This document shows, one piece after another, positions 33,050 through 44,000 of a DNA stretch of 64,000 nt. The translations under genes were made by a program, and so were the position numbers. The notes under the pieces are model-generated. The model was not told where the DNA came from and ran no database searches. It saw only the letters and a list, made by a program, of their open reading frames with translations. Within the stretch, counting starts at the first letter, position 1. Each line of letters begins with the position of its first letter. The stretch is from Codonopsis lanceolata (lineage: Eukaryota; Streptophyta; Magnoliopsida; Asterales; Campanulaceae): assembly GCA_013146195.2 (NCBI GenBank), contig CM028384.1, forward strand, positions 73,817,990 to 73,881,989, given 5' to 3'.

Positions 33050-36000
33050 TGGCTTCCTAGAATGTAATCGCCGACCTTAATAAGGGTGAGAAATTAGATG
33101 GCTCAAACTATGGTGTTTGGCAAAGGAAAATCACGTACTTGCTAAATAGCAAGAGGTTACGGACAAGCTTGCAAATCTTTGTGATGGTAGAACCGGAGAT
33201 GGGTAACTTGACCATTGCCCAAGCATCGCCGAGAAAATGCGAGAATTCCTCGATATTTGGAAAAAGAAAGATCGATGTGCACGCTTTACTATCTTGAGTA
33301 GCATGCATAATGATCGATTAGCGAGTTTGAGGATTGAATTGCTAAACATATGTGGGACAAATTAAGCGCATTTATGGGAATACTTCGCTACAAAGTTAAG
33401 GACTTTGACTCTGAGTTTGAAAGCTATAAGATTGACGAGAAAGCGAAACATTCTTGAACAACTTCGTGAGATGTCGGAATGATTAGTGATCTTAAAGTCA
33501 GCTCTTTGGTTCTATCTTATCGATGAGCAGACAAGAAGTTCAGCGGTGATTCGTTCCTGCATGATTCTTGGAGTGGTTTGAGGCGTATCTTGACTCATAC
33601 GGACTCCATTCGGACTTTGCAGATGTATCTCACCATGTTGAGCTTGAGTCGAAGTGAGTGTCATGAAGGCGAATCGCGCGATAAGTCTTTGCGACTCGTG
33701 ATCTTGCTCTTGTTTCCCCTTGAGGGGTCAGCAAGAAGCCACAGAACACGCAGAGACAACAAGCTAAAAGCAAGAAGACTCGAAATTTAGGCCCTAAAAG
33801 TGACAAGATTGCTAAGCAAATGCCAGTAGAAGGCAAAAAGAATATTGCTAAGCGAGAAGTGCTACAAGCGTGGTGCCTTGGGTCATTTTGCTCGGACTTG
33901 TCTGAGCCCAAGAAGGTATCACTTAATCCTATCTCCATGCAAAGTTGTGTTTGCTCTCATGTTTTATTAGCCGACTCTCTCCTGTGTGGATTGTAGACTC
34001 GGGCTCAACCAAACATGTGACGAGGATCGAGAAGGATTTGTAGATTATCGAAAAGTTCTGTTGGTACAAGAAGAATTTTCATGGGGAAAGCAGTTAGATG
34101 CATTGAAGTCAAGGAGTTGGCTCATACCAACTTCAATTGCGAAGTGGAGCACATTGACTCTTCATGAAGTTCTTTATGCACTGGAATTCGACATAATCTA
34201 CTATCAAGTGAAGTACAATTGCTAGGACATGGATATTCTTTTAATTTTAGTAATGATCACTTGGATATTTGTTTTGGTGATGAGGTTTTTGGGACATGGT
34301 TCTTTGTCGGATAATTTCTTTAAATTAGATTTGTTGGATTCCCATAATTCTTCTCTTAATTCTTCTTCTTGCATGGTTTATGATGATTCTAATTCGAGTT
34401 GTGGCATGCTAGACTTGGACATATAGAAAAGATAGGATGACTAGATTGGCTAGAGGCTATTGGGGTCTCTCAAAGAAAGTCAACCTACCCTTACGTGAAT
34501 CTTGTTTGGCAAGAAAAGCTTGCTTGCCGAAAGCCTTTTGGAAAGGCAAAAGAGCCACACATCCATTAGAGTTAGTCCATTCGCACATTTGCGGACCAAT
34601 GAATGTTAAGGCACGCCATGGAGCTTCCTATTTTCTCACTTTTATCGATGACTATACACGCTATGGTTATGTTTACCTTATTTCTCACCGCGATGAAGCT
34701 CTCAAGTGTTTTGCGCTTTCTCGCAGAGGTTGAGAATCAAAGGATAAAAGCTTAAAAACTTTTAGAACCGACCGGGCCGTGAGTATTTATCGATCAATTT
34801 AAAGAATTGTGTGAGAAAAAAAAAACGCCGACAATTGACAATTCCTAGAACTCGCAACAAAACGGTGTTGCGAAGCGAAGGAATCGAACATTGTTGGAAA
34901 TGGTTAGGTCGATGATGGCACGTGCCAACCTCCCAATTTCGCTTTGGGGGATGCGCTAATGACCGCCGCCTACATACTTAACCGAGTGCCTTCTAAGTGG
35001 GCTCCCACAACCCCATGAACTTTGGAAAGGTGAGAAGCCTAAATTGGGGCATCTTCATCCTTGGGGTTGTGCAAGTTATGTCCATAGTACTTCCAATAAG
35101 TTTGGAAAACTAGGCCCTAGAGGAAACAAGTGTGTTTTCATAAGGTATTCGAGATACCTCAAAGGGTTATGTTATGTACGGTGGAAAACCTAACGAAGGA
35201 ATGACCGAATCGTAGTCGCACAATGTTGATTTCATTGAGAATGATTTCCCACAAATAGGTGAAGTTAGAAAGACTTTGAACTTTTTGAGATGGAAGAAGA
35301 ACACGTGATATCTTTTGGCGAAGGTGGGGAATTGCCTCAACCTAATCCTATGGTACAACATGAGGTTGAACCTATGGAAGTCGCCAATGAAAGTCAAGGT
35401 GATCTTCATCCAAGTGGGAGTGCGGATTCTAGTTGGAGTCCGATCCTAGAACGAAGAAGTAAACGTGGAAATATACCTCGTCGTCGATTCGCAATCGAAG
35501 AGGAATCTTTCCTAACTACTTCTTTCAATTCTAGTGAGCCTACATCGTTCAAAGAAGCACTTTCTTTACCTACCATCAGTGAATGGATGACTGCAATGGA
35601 AGATGAAATTTCCTCTATGAAAAAGAATCAGGTTTGGGAGTTGGTTGATCTTCCGCAAGGTTGCAAGACTATTGGAAACAAATGGGTTTTCAAAGTCAAG
35701 CGAAAGGCGATGGATCAATTGACAAATATAAGGCACGCCTTGTGGCGAAGGCTTTACCCAAAGAGAGGTTTAGACTATGAGGAGACATTCTCCCTGTGGT
35801 GAGATTTTCCTCTGCTCGCCTAATCCTAGCGATAGTAGCACACATGGATCTAGAACTTTATCAGATGGATGTTAAAACTGCATTTCTCAATGGAGAACTA
35901 GATGAAGAGATCTATATGACTCAACCAGAGGGTTTTGAAGTCAAGGGACAAGAGCGCAAAGTGTGCCGACTCAAACGTTCCATTTATGGTCTCAAACAAT

Positions 36001-37085
36001 CATCTAGATAGTGGTACATTCGCTTTCACCAAGCGATAACCTCAATTGGCTTTGTGATGATTGAGGAAGACCACGTGTATGTTAAAGCGATCCAAGAAAA
36101 GATCTTGATTCGCATTATATGTTGATGACATCCTACTAGCCGAATGATATGGAGATGATAAATGCCACTAAAGAGTGGTACCGCACTTTTCGATATGACA
36201 GACTTGGGTGAAGCAAGCTATGTGCTTGAGTAAAGTCATTAGAGATCGTTCGAAAAGATTTCTCGGTTTGTCTCAAGAGACTTACATTAAGAAAGTCATC
36301 GAACGATTTAGCATGACTAACTCAAAACCCGTTGTCACTCCAATGGAAAAAGGATGTGTCCTTAGTACAAACCAATGCCCTAAGAATGAAGAAGAGAAGA
36401 AGAGAATGTCTACGACTCCATATGCAAATGCGGTAGGAAGCTTGATGTATGCTATGGTGTGTACTCGGCCTGACCTATGCTTTGCAGTTGGGATGTTGAG
36501 TCGATTCCAAAGTAATCCCGGACCTCAACACCGGATGGCGGTAAAGAGGGTTCGTTACTTGGTGGGAACCACAAATTTAACCCTGTGTTACCAAGGTGGT
36601 GATTTGAGCTTGAAAGGTTTCACCGACGCGGATTGGGGCCGAGATGTAGATGGTTATAAATCTACTTGGCTATGCTTTCCTCCTTGGTGGTGGAGCTATC
36701 TCTTGGAGTAGCAAGTTTACGACTAGCACCGCCCTATCTACGATGGAGTCGAGTACATGGCTTGCTCACCGCGGTTCAAGAAGGCTGTATGGTTGAGGAG
36801 TTTTCTTCAACATCTTGATGTTACGACGCATGTGGATCGATCGCCCCGTAGTCATTGCATGATAGCATGGTCTGCTTTTAGGTTACACTAAAGATCCCAA
36901 GTATCATGGGAAGACGAAACACATTAACATCAAATATCATTTCACTAGAGACATGGATGCGAGAAAAGAAAGTTGTTCTAGAATACATTTCTACTAGAAG
37001 CATGTTAGTGACCTCTACGACTAAGCCTCTAGATAGAGATCTTTCAGATCATATGTTGGGTCTAGGGCTTCGTAGGATTTGACTT
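33050..37085 (+). pseudogene. Copia element 2 gag-pol, heavily frameshifted
   Basis: Domains in order: gag start (NVIADLNKGEKLDGSNYGVW, about 33066); CCHC-like knuckle KCYKRGALGHFARTC (33860-33905) with the second Cys changed to Arg; protease IVDSGSTKHVTR (about 33990); integrase LTFIDDYTRYGYVYLISHRD (about 34640), QQNGVAKRRNRTLLEMVRSM (about 34850) and WGCASYVH; RT WMTAMEDEISSMKKNQVWEL (35585-35644), ELYQMDVKTAFLNGELDEEI (35850-35910), KRSIYGLKQSSR, and a YVDD box reachable only by a frameshift near 36118; RNase H GFTDADWG (about 36617). The layout PR-INT-RT-RH is Ty1/copia. At least ten frame breaks or stops leave it non-autonomous. Small indels dominate over substitutions. Confidence 0.9.
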
Positions 37086-38147
37086 TATTCGAGAACACTT
37101 ATGTTGACATTTGATTATTATTCATTATCGTTTGAATAAATTGCAGTTTCATTTTATTCCTTTTATATGTTAATTGGATATTTTGATATGAAATTGTGTG
37201 ACATATATATTTTTGATTAAAAGATGTCGTGGATATTGAATTGGCCCTCTCACACGGTATTCACCTTGTCGCCAGTGGGCGAGCAAGTTGAGATAGTAAA
37301 AGTCTTTGGTACCTACAAAGGGGGGTACGCAAATGACATTACATTTATCGCCTTGGCATACGGCCAAGATGAGACCTTTTATAAGGTCGACTTTATATCC
37401 CAAGGAAAAGTCCGAATGTGAGATCTTAAAAGAGAGTCACTAGAAGAGTGACCGCTTTTAAGTACTCAGGTTAGACGCCGAAGGGCGGCTAGACTAAGGT
37501 TCGTATGACGTTTGAGCATGACATGCCTCGCCGTGTGGGAGTTCCGTCATAGCATACACTTCATATTGTATGTGACTATAATGCGACTTAAGAAAGTGCT
37601 TGAATGATCCCCGCTTCATCATCTGTGAGTTCTAGTGATCAAATCCGGATCACAATTATACCCTATGTGACTTAGAACTATATCATGAACTTGGACGTTG
37701 ATGATGCTACTTTGGCATGCCGACCAAGCTATGCACATACAGTCCTACGGAGCATTGTTGGGAAAGCAGTCAACCAAGAGTGATTAATATGAGTGTCTAA
37801 GGAAGATAGTATGATATGCATCTCTATTTTTGTGTTTCAATGCCATGGCGATCATATTGAACATACGGTTCAAAAGGTTGATCTTGATACACAAACATAT
37901 TGAGATTTAAGCACCGCTCTTGAGGGATTGAAGATGCTTAAATTGATGCATATATGGGGTATAGACGAAGTTTTGTTTTCTAACGAGGACGCGTTCTATC
38001 TTTGGTCGATGGTGATTTGGTATAGCGCTCCACCCTTTATCTTTCTCGTCATGTCGCACGCTTCACTTCCAGTATGAAGAGGCAGTGTTTAACGAAATTT
38101 GATGATACGATGTGGTTAGAGAGGTGAGTCCATGTGTACGAGTGGGA
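37086..38147 (+). other. 3' untranslated region and polypurine tract of copia element 2
   Basis: About 1 kb of non-coding DNA after RNase H. It ends in a purine-rich tract (GAGTGGGAGA) that directly abuts the LTR start TGTTGG at 38148, the expected position of the plus-strand primer. Confidence 0.6.
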
Positions 38148-38637
38148 GATGTTGGTAATTGGGCTTGCGGCCCGATTATTTAGTCCCGCCCACATGTAAA
38201 TTATATTTATATTATTTATTGGTTAATTAGTATCCTAATCCAAGTGGGTTTAGGATTGACTTAACCTACAAGAAATATGTTTCTTGTAATAATATAAATA
38301 GGGCAACAAAAGGGATAAAACCATAATCAACCAATTTGGAGAACACGTCTCCTAGCAAAGTGCCGCCCCTTCCTCTCTCCTAAATCTATCTCACCAAAAT
38401 ACTCCCTCTAACCTAACCATCAAGAGGCTTGGATTTACGGTGTGAACCAGTATTGATATCCGTGCTCCGTGATATCAATCCGACGAGAGAGACTTGCAGG
38501 TTTGTAGATCTTGGCATACGAAGATCGTAGCTCAAGCGAAATTCTTCCGCTGCGCACAAGGCTCCAGTTCGCATAAAGGTAATTCGTGATTACTGTTTTG
38601 TTAGCGAACTTGTTTGATATATGATTAGATATATCCT
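38148..38637 (+). mobile_element. 3' LTR of copia element 2
   Basis: It starts TGTTGGTAATTGGG right after the polypurine tract. It contains a TATAAATAGGG-like box near 38294 and a transcribed region with CTTGCAGGTTTGTAGATC. It ends at about 38637 (CCTTCA); the exact 3' boundary is uncertain. No 5' partner is in the window. Confidence 0.7.
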
Positions 38638-39292
38638 TCAGGAAGGAAAGAAAAAAAGGGTAAGGGAGGAAAGGGAAGAGGAGGAAATTATCGATGGGAG
38701 TGAGAAACTGGGAGTGGGAGCCTTGAAGTGGGAGTTTGCCAGCCTGTTAGTTTCTTTCTTTCCAAAACTTCTTGGAAAATGTAAAGACAAATGCGTATAT
38801 CCATGAGGAATGTTATACAATTCCCCTCGAGGTTTGGGTTTTTGTTCGCTTTGGCCCATTAAATTAGAAACTTATAAAATATCCTAAATTAAGATTACTT
38901 GTTTTTTTTGTTTGTGTATTTTTAATTTTAGTTGATTTTACCAAATTACAAAGTGTAGTCAATGTGTTTAATGAAATAAAAAAATATTTTTGAAAATTTT
39001 CAAATTTGTTTGATGTATTTTTTAACATTTACATTAATAAATCGAGAAATGCTATAATTATACCTTAATTTCTCGGTCTGCTAGGCCCTGGTCTGACACC
39101 TAGCGACTTTTAGAATCTTGCTCTTGAGAATATAAGAAGTTATATATACTAATACTAATACCCCTTATCATATTGATTATTATTAGTTAATGGCTAAAAA
39201 TCAAAAGTTTGTAAAGCCTCCATATGGATGCTTTTACAATGAAGATTTATCAAAAGGTGGTGAGGTAACACAACCATAATGCTTCTCACCAA

Positions 39293-39373
<81 letters not shown>

Positions 39374-39593
39374 AGAGTGAGAGAGAGAGAAAAAGGGAGA
39401 GATTTTTTGGGTACTCAAATGGTCTTAATTTTACTACACCAATTTATTCGACGGAATTGATGTAGTAAAATACAATAAAAAACAATAAACATTTAATTTG
39501 TAAAATTGAGTGTTTTTCAAGAAACAAAAAAATACCATTTATTTTTATTTTAAAAAAAATCATAAAAACGTAATTCGAAAATCTTTTTAAGAG
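38638..39593. other. AT-rich intergenic DNA with a long TA microsatellite
   Basis: Purine-rich at 38638-38700, then AT-rich. A TA run spans 39295-39370. Open frames here are created by simple repeats. No gene or element terminus recognised. Confidence 0.5.
39295..39370. repeat. TA microsatellite (~38 units)
   Basis: Uninterrupted TA repeat of about 76 bp followed by a short AG/GA-rich run. Length in the assembly may be a consensus estimate. Confidence 0.95.
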
Positions 39594-39902
39594 CTTGTTT
39601 GGTGGACCGTTTTGACCAAAACGATGACAAAAAATACATCATTTTATCTTTTAAAATGTTTTAATGCATCGTTTTTAAAAATTTGTTGCGCTTAGAAACG
39701 CTCCAATTTGCAACGGTGAAGGAAAATGAAGATTTTAGAACGCTGCATAATTTTTTACAACTATCATGTTTATGAAAATAGTGTTTTGAAATAGTTTCCA
39801 AAACATGTTTATAAGAAAAAAATTACATTTTGAAAACGTTGCGTTTTGAAAAAGTTGTATTTTTTAAAAAAGCTGCATTTTCAAAACGTTGTATCAAATG
39901 AG
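39594..39902. mobile_element. MITE of the AAAACGCTGC family, opposite orientation
   Basis: The left end (GCTTGTTTGGTGGACCGTTTTG) and right end (TTTTCAAAACGTTGTATCAAATGAG) are inverted relatives of each other. Reverse-complemented, they match the ends of the element at 19768-20079, and interior words such as ACTATCATGTTTATGAAAAT are shared. This copy is more diverged. Confidence 0.65.
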
Positions 39903-40034
39903 TCCTAAGTATGACGTATTTTATGATATTGAATAAATTTGCTTGTAGGAAAAATATTTAAATGAAGAAAAAAAAACAATGAATAGAATAATAATGTAAG
40001 CATGAGGGAGTACAGAGAATTATATGGGAAAAAG

Positions 40035-40415
40035 TAAGAGCATCCGCCATTGGTTAAAAATGATTTCTTCTTAGAGCATCACCATTGTATCAAAAATCAA
40101 CTTTTTAATGTTTTGGTAAATGTGTTAATGGCCACCTAGATACACACTTAGGAGAGAGAGAGAGAGAGAGAGTTTCCTATTTAGGAAGTTCCTATTTGCT
40201 GCAAAAACAGGCGGCTGGCAGGGCCTTGTGTGGTGGGGGGGGGAATGGTTTTGCGATGGTGTTAAATTTAATATTTTTTGTGTAAGAAGTTGTGTAAGAA
40301 TAGTATACAATGGAAATATTGATTCTTAAGTGTGTAAGAAGAGAAAAATGTGTAGGTGATAGTAAGACCCAGTTAAAAAGTTATATTAAAAATATATACA
40401 TTGAGAATGCTCTTA
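40035..40415. mobile_element. MITE with TAAGAGCAT ends
   Basis: TAAGAGCATCCGCCATTGG on the left pairs with the reverse complement of CATTGAGAATGCTCTTA on the right. Elements with GAGCAT(C/T)nCCATTG termini are common non-autonomous DNA elements in plants. A second related left end (TTAGAGCATCACCATTG) begins at about 40071, suggesting one copy inside another. A (GA)n run lies at 40151-40172. Confidence 0.5.
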
Positions 40416-41015
40416 GTAAGAAGAATAAAAATGAATAATGGGAAGTTTATTCTTAGCAATGTCATGTAGAAAAGAGAACATGATCACTTCTTATTTTTAT
40501 TTAGGAATAAACAAAAATATTATTCTTAACATCACTAGTAGCATGTGTGACCAGTTTTTTTTTTGTGGGGAGGGGGAGGGGGAGGGGGAGGGAATTGAAA
40601 TAATTTTTTTATTGGGATGCAATAGATTTAAATTTTTTTTTTGTAAAAAAATATATAAGAATATTATACAATGTAAACATATATTTTTAAATGAATAAGA
40701 TAAAAAAAAAAGTGTAAGTTACAGTTGACTCAACTAAAAAGATGCATAGGGATAAGTAACAATGCTGTAAGAAACAAGTGTACTAGTAGGGTCAACTCAT
40801 ATTAATTTGTCGGCAAATGTCAGTTATTTGGGACAAATGAAAAATCGCGGACGGCTTAATACTAATAGCCGCCCAAAAACGTCGCTCACAAGGACAAATG
40901 CTCGCTGGATTTTAGAACACTAATCTAATCGCCACTTTTCAACTTCCGCACTCGGCAGCATCAGAAAGTAACTACTACTCTCTCCGGGGGCTTTAACACA
41001 GATCTTGGAGGAAAA
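40416..41015 (+). promoter_or_regulatory. Upstream region and 5'UTR of the SYT5-like gene
   Basis: AT-rich with a (GGGGGA)n run at 40567-40591. Base composition rises from about 40840 and leads into a pyrimidine-rich leader (ACTACTACTCTCTCC) just upstream of the ATG at 41016. I cannot place a TATA box or transcription start with confidence. Confidence 0.4.
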
Positions 41016-44000
41016 ATGTCGTTCGTGTTGGGGCTAGTCATCGGTCTTACTGTTGGCTTAGCACTGATCGTCACATTCGTTCGCTCCGAGAATTCTCGAT
41101 CCAAGCGCCGCTCCATCCTCGTTAGTTAATTTCCTTTTCCATGATTAAATTTCTAGGATGGAGCTATTATATTTGTTGTTACTTATCCAACTACTGTCTA
41201 GTATATATGAATTGATTTTGGTTTGATTTATGTAGGCGACGACGATTGCGGCGTTCGCTAGAATGACGGTAGAAGATTCCAGAAAGTTGCTACCCCCGGA
41301 GTACTATCCCTCTTGGGTTGTCTTCTCTCAGCGGCAGAAGTTTAGTTTCCTCTCTCTCTCTTTGTATCTCTCTCTCTCTCTCGCTCTATATATGTTTATG
41401 AATGGAGACCGATGTGTGTCTGTGTTTAATTTTGGTCTTTCAGTTGACTTGGCTTAATGCACATCTTACAAAGATTTGGCCCTATGTTGATGAGGTCAGT
41501 TAAAAGTCTTTTCAAGTCTTTGCTTTCTGCTTTTCTAAATAATCTTGCCTTTTTTCGGTTTTTGTAGTTATCAAGTGTGACTATTTTTTATGTATGTATG
41601 TATGTATGTAGGTATATATTTATGTGATTGCATTACCATTCCCGTTTATGATTGTATTTGATAATCCATAATTACTCTCTTTTTTTTTTGGCTTGGTGAA
41701 ATGTAAATGTTGTGTGGAATATATGATTCTGAATTGGGTGTTTTTAGGCAGCGTCTGAGCTTATTAAGGCTAATGTGGAGCCCATTCTTGAGCAGTATAG
41801 ACCAATCATATTGTCTTCTTTGAAATTTTCCAAGTTCACCCTCGGCACTGTTGCGCCTCAGTTTACAGGTTAGCCTCTGCGTGTTTTGATTCAACCATTT
41901 TCCCTGTTCGTCTTCATTTTAATGTTTTTTGGTTTCTACACTTAATGCAATCGGTAATTTATTTTTATTGATTACGATTATAAGAAGAAGTACGTGTGTA
42001 GTGTTTTCTACTGTGATAAGATGTATTGTATAGGGAATATTGAGGGACAGAGCGAGAAAGAGTAGAGTAGCAACTTTCCCTTTTATGATAAATTATCAGT
42101 TGTAAGATTGCATTTGGTTTTCCGTGACATTTGCTAATTTGTAAGTTTCATTGCTCTTTAGGAGTTTCTGTGATTGATGATGGAGGTGGCGGAATAACAA
42201 TGGAGTTGGAGATGAACTGGGATGGGAACCCTAATATTGTACTTGATATTAAAACTCGTGTTGGTGTCGGATTACCTGTGCAGGTAACATAATTTTCTCA
42301 GTGGCTTGCACTATCACCAGATGGTTTTTAAATTTGATAATATGCTTAAATGATCTCATTGAATCATCATGTCAACATTTTTCAATTTCCTTTTTTGGAC
42401 CTTACTCAGTAAGGTAAGAGATGGCTGCAGTGTGATACATTTTACATAACAAAGTTAAAATGTTCTTTTTTTTAATTTATAAATTATAAATTATAAAAAA
42501 ATGAAGGAATTCTGCAGGAAAAAGTGCAAATGCTGAATATGTTAATTCAAACAAGCACATCTGTAATATGATCATTAGTGAAAAGTTGAAGACAGAAAGG
42601 GTATAGCGTGTTTTTATTCTTCCTGTATGTTTATCGATGCACTACGAGGGTGATTTTTCCTATCCTCATTCAGAATTCTTACCAGAACATGTTATTGTGT
42701 TTTCAATATAAACCTATTCCAAGTTTTAGCATGTAAAACTCATCTCCTTGCCCAATGTGGCTGTAGCTTAATGGTCGAAGTAAAAGAAGGAAGTATGGTA
42801 AAATACACCCCACATCTCCCAGGTCGATTCATGCATTCGGCTTTTCCTGGATCCTTTGTCGAGGGGCAGCTGCCGGGTCCCCATGGTTGTCTTGGTAACT
42901 CCCCATGGTTGTGTTGGTCCCATAGGTGGGGCCAATGTGTGTTTCCCTCGGTTGTCAAAAAAATAAAATAAAACTAAAACACATCTCCTTATTTACCTGA
43001 TCGATGAAGTTTGTCATACTATATATACTTTACTACCAATTTACTGATAGTGAATGCCAAAGTACAGTTGTAACCACATTGCCCAGTCCTAACAGAACTG
43101 TTTGATGTAATATTTAACAAAGTTGTGGTAAAAACTGGACGTACTGGTCACTTGTCAGGACCTCGCTGGATCCATATTCTAAGTCCTTACAAGACTCAAA
43201 GCTATGCCGTGACATTGGAAAGCTATTCAATGACCAACCCATGCTCCAAGTTTCCAAGTGTCTCTCTTTGAGGCATTGGAAGTCTTCTTTTGGACGTGTA
43301 GCTTCCTCGAGTCATTAGCCAACTGATTGACTGTTGATTAGCACAGAGTGGTGAGAATGTGTTTCTTTTAGAGAGAAGTTGGACTGCCTATTACGCACTT
43401 CCTTATACAAGTATAAGTTTTGTTCCCTAGCATTTTTCTTTCCTTCATTGTTTCACCTTCTAATTAGTGTGAACTTCAACCTACAATCTAACATACGTCC
43501 AAAGGAGCTCACAATTTGCTATCTTAATGCTCTTTCTGTAGATGATTCTCTTCTGGTACTTGTGCGTGGAACAAACTTGCTGAATATTTATCTTTGTACA
43601 TATATAATTCAACCTTAATGAAGAATTTTATTTTTTATTTTTATTTTTTTGGATATTTTTAAAATAGCTCATATTTCTTGATTCTCATAGGTGAAAAATA
43701 TTTCGTTTACTGGGGTTTTCAGACTGATCTTCAAGCCGCTAGTTGAAGAGATTCCTTGCTTTGGAGCAGTGTCTTTTTCTTTGAGAGAAAAGGTGTTCTA
43801 TCTCTAATTCAAATTAAAGCTTTACTCGAGATGTTTGGAAGTAGATTCAATATCTGCACTTCTATGTTTTGACGGTAGTCTGATAGGAAATGACTATGCA
43901 CATCTTTATAGTTGTATATGTACTGTAATTTACTTAAAAGCTCTTTTCATATATTTCCTAAGCATGCAATAGTGATTTGAATTGAAGATATTGATATGTA

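Noticed and set aside
23535..38637. One very large nested retrotransposon
   Set aside because: The LTR ends belong to at least five different families in both orientations and the scaffold gap prevents joining the two copia halves, so I list them separately.
42755..42835. Possible tRNA gene
   Set aside because: A and B boxes are present, but the B box lacks a base, no cloverleaf or anticodon arm can be drawn, and the target duplications and A-rich tail identify a SINE.
42771..42971. 66-codon frame in SYT5 intron 5
   Set aside because: It falls entirely inside the SINE and is not conserved coding sequence.
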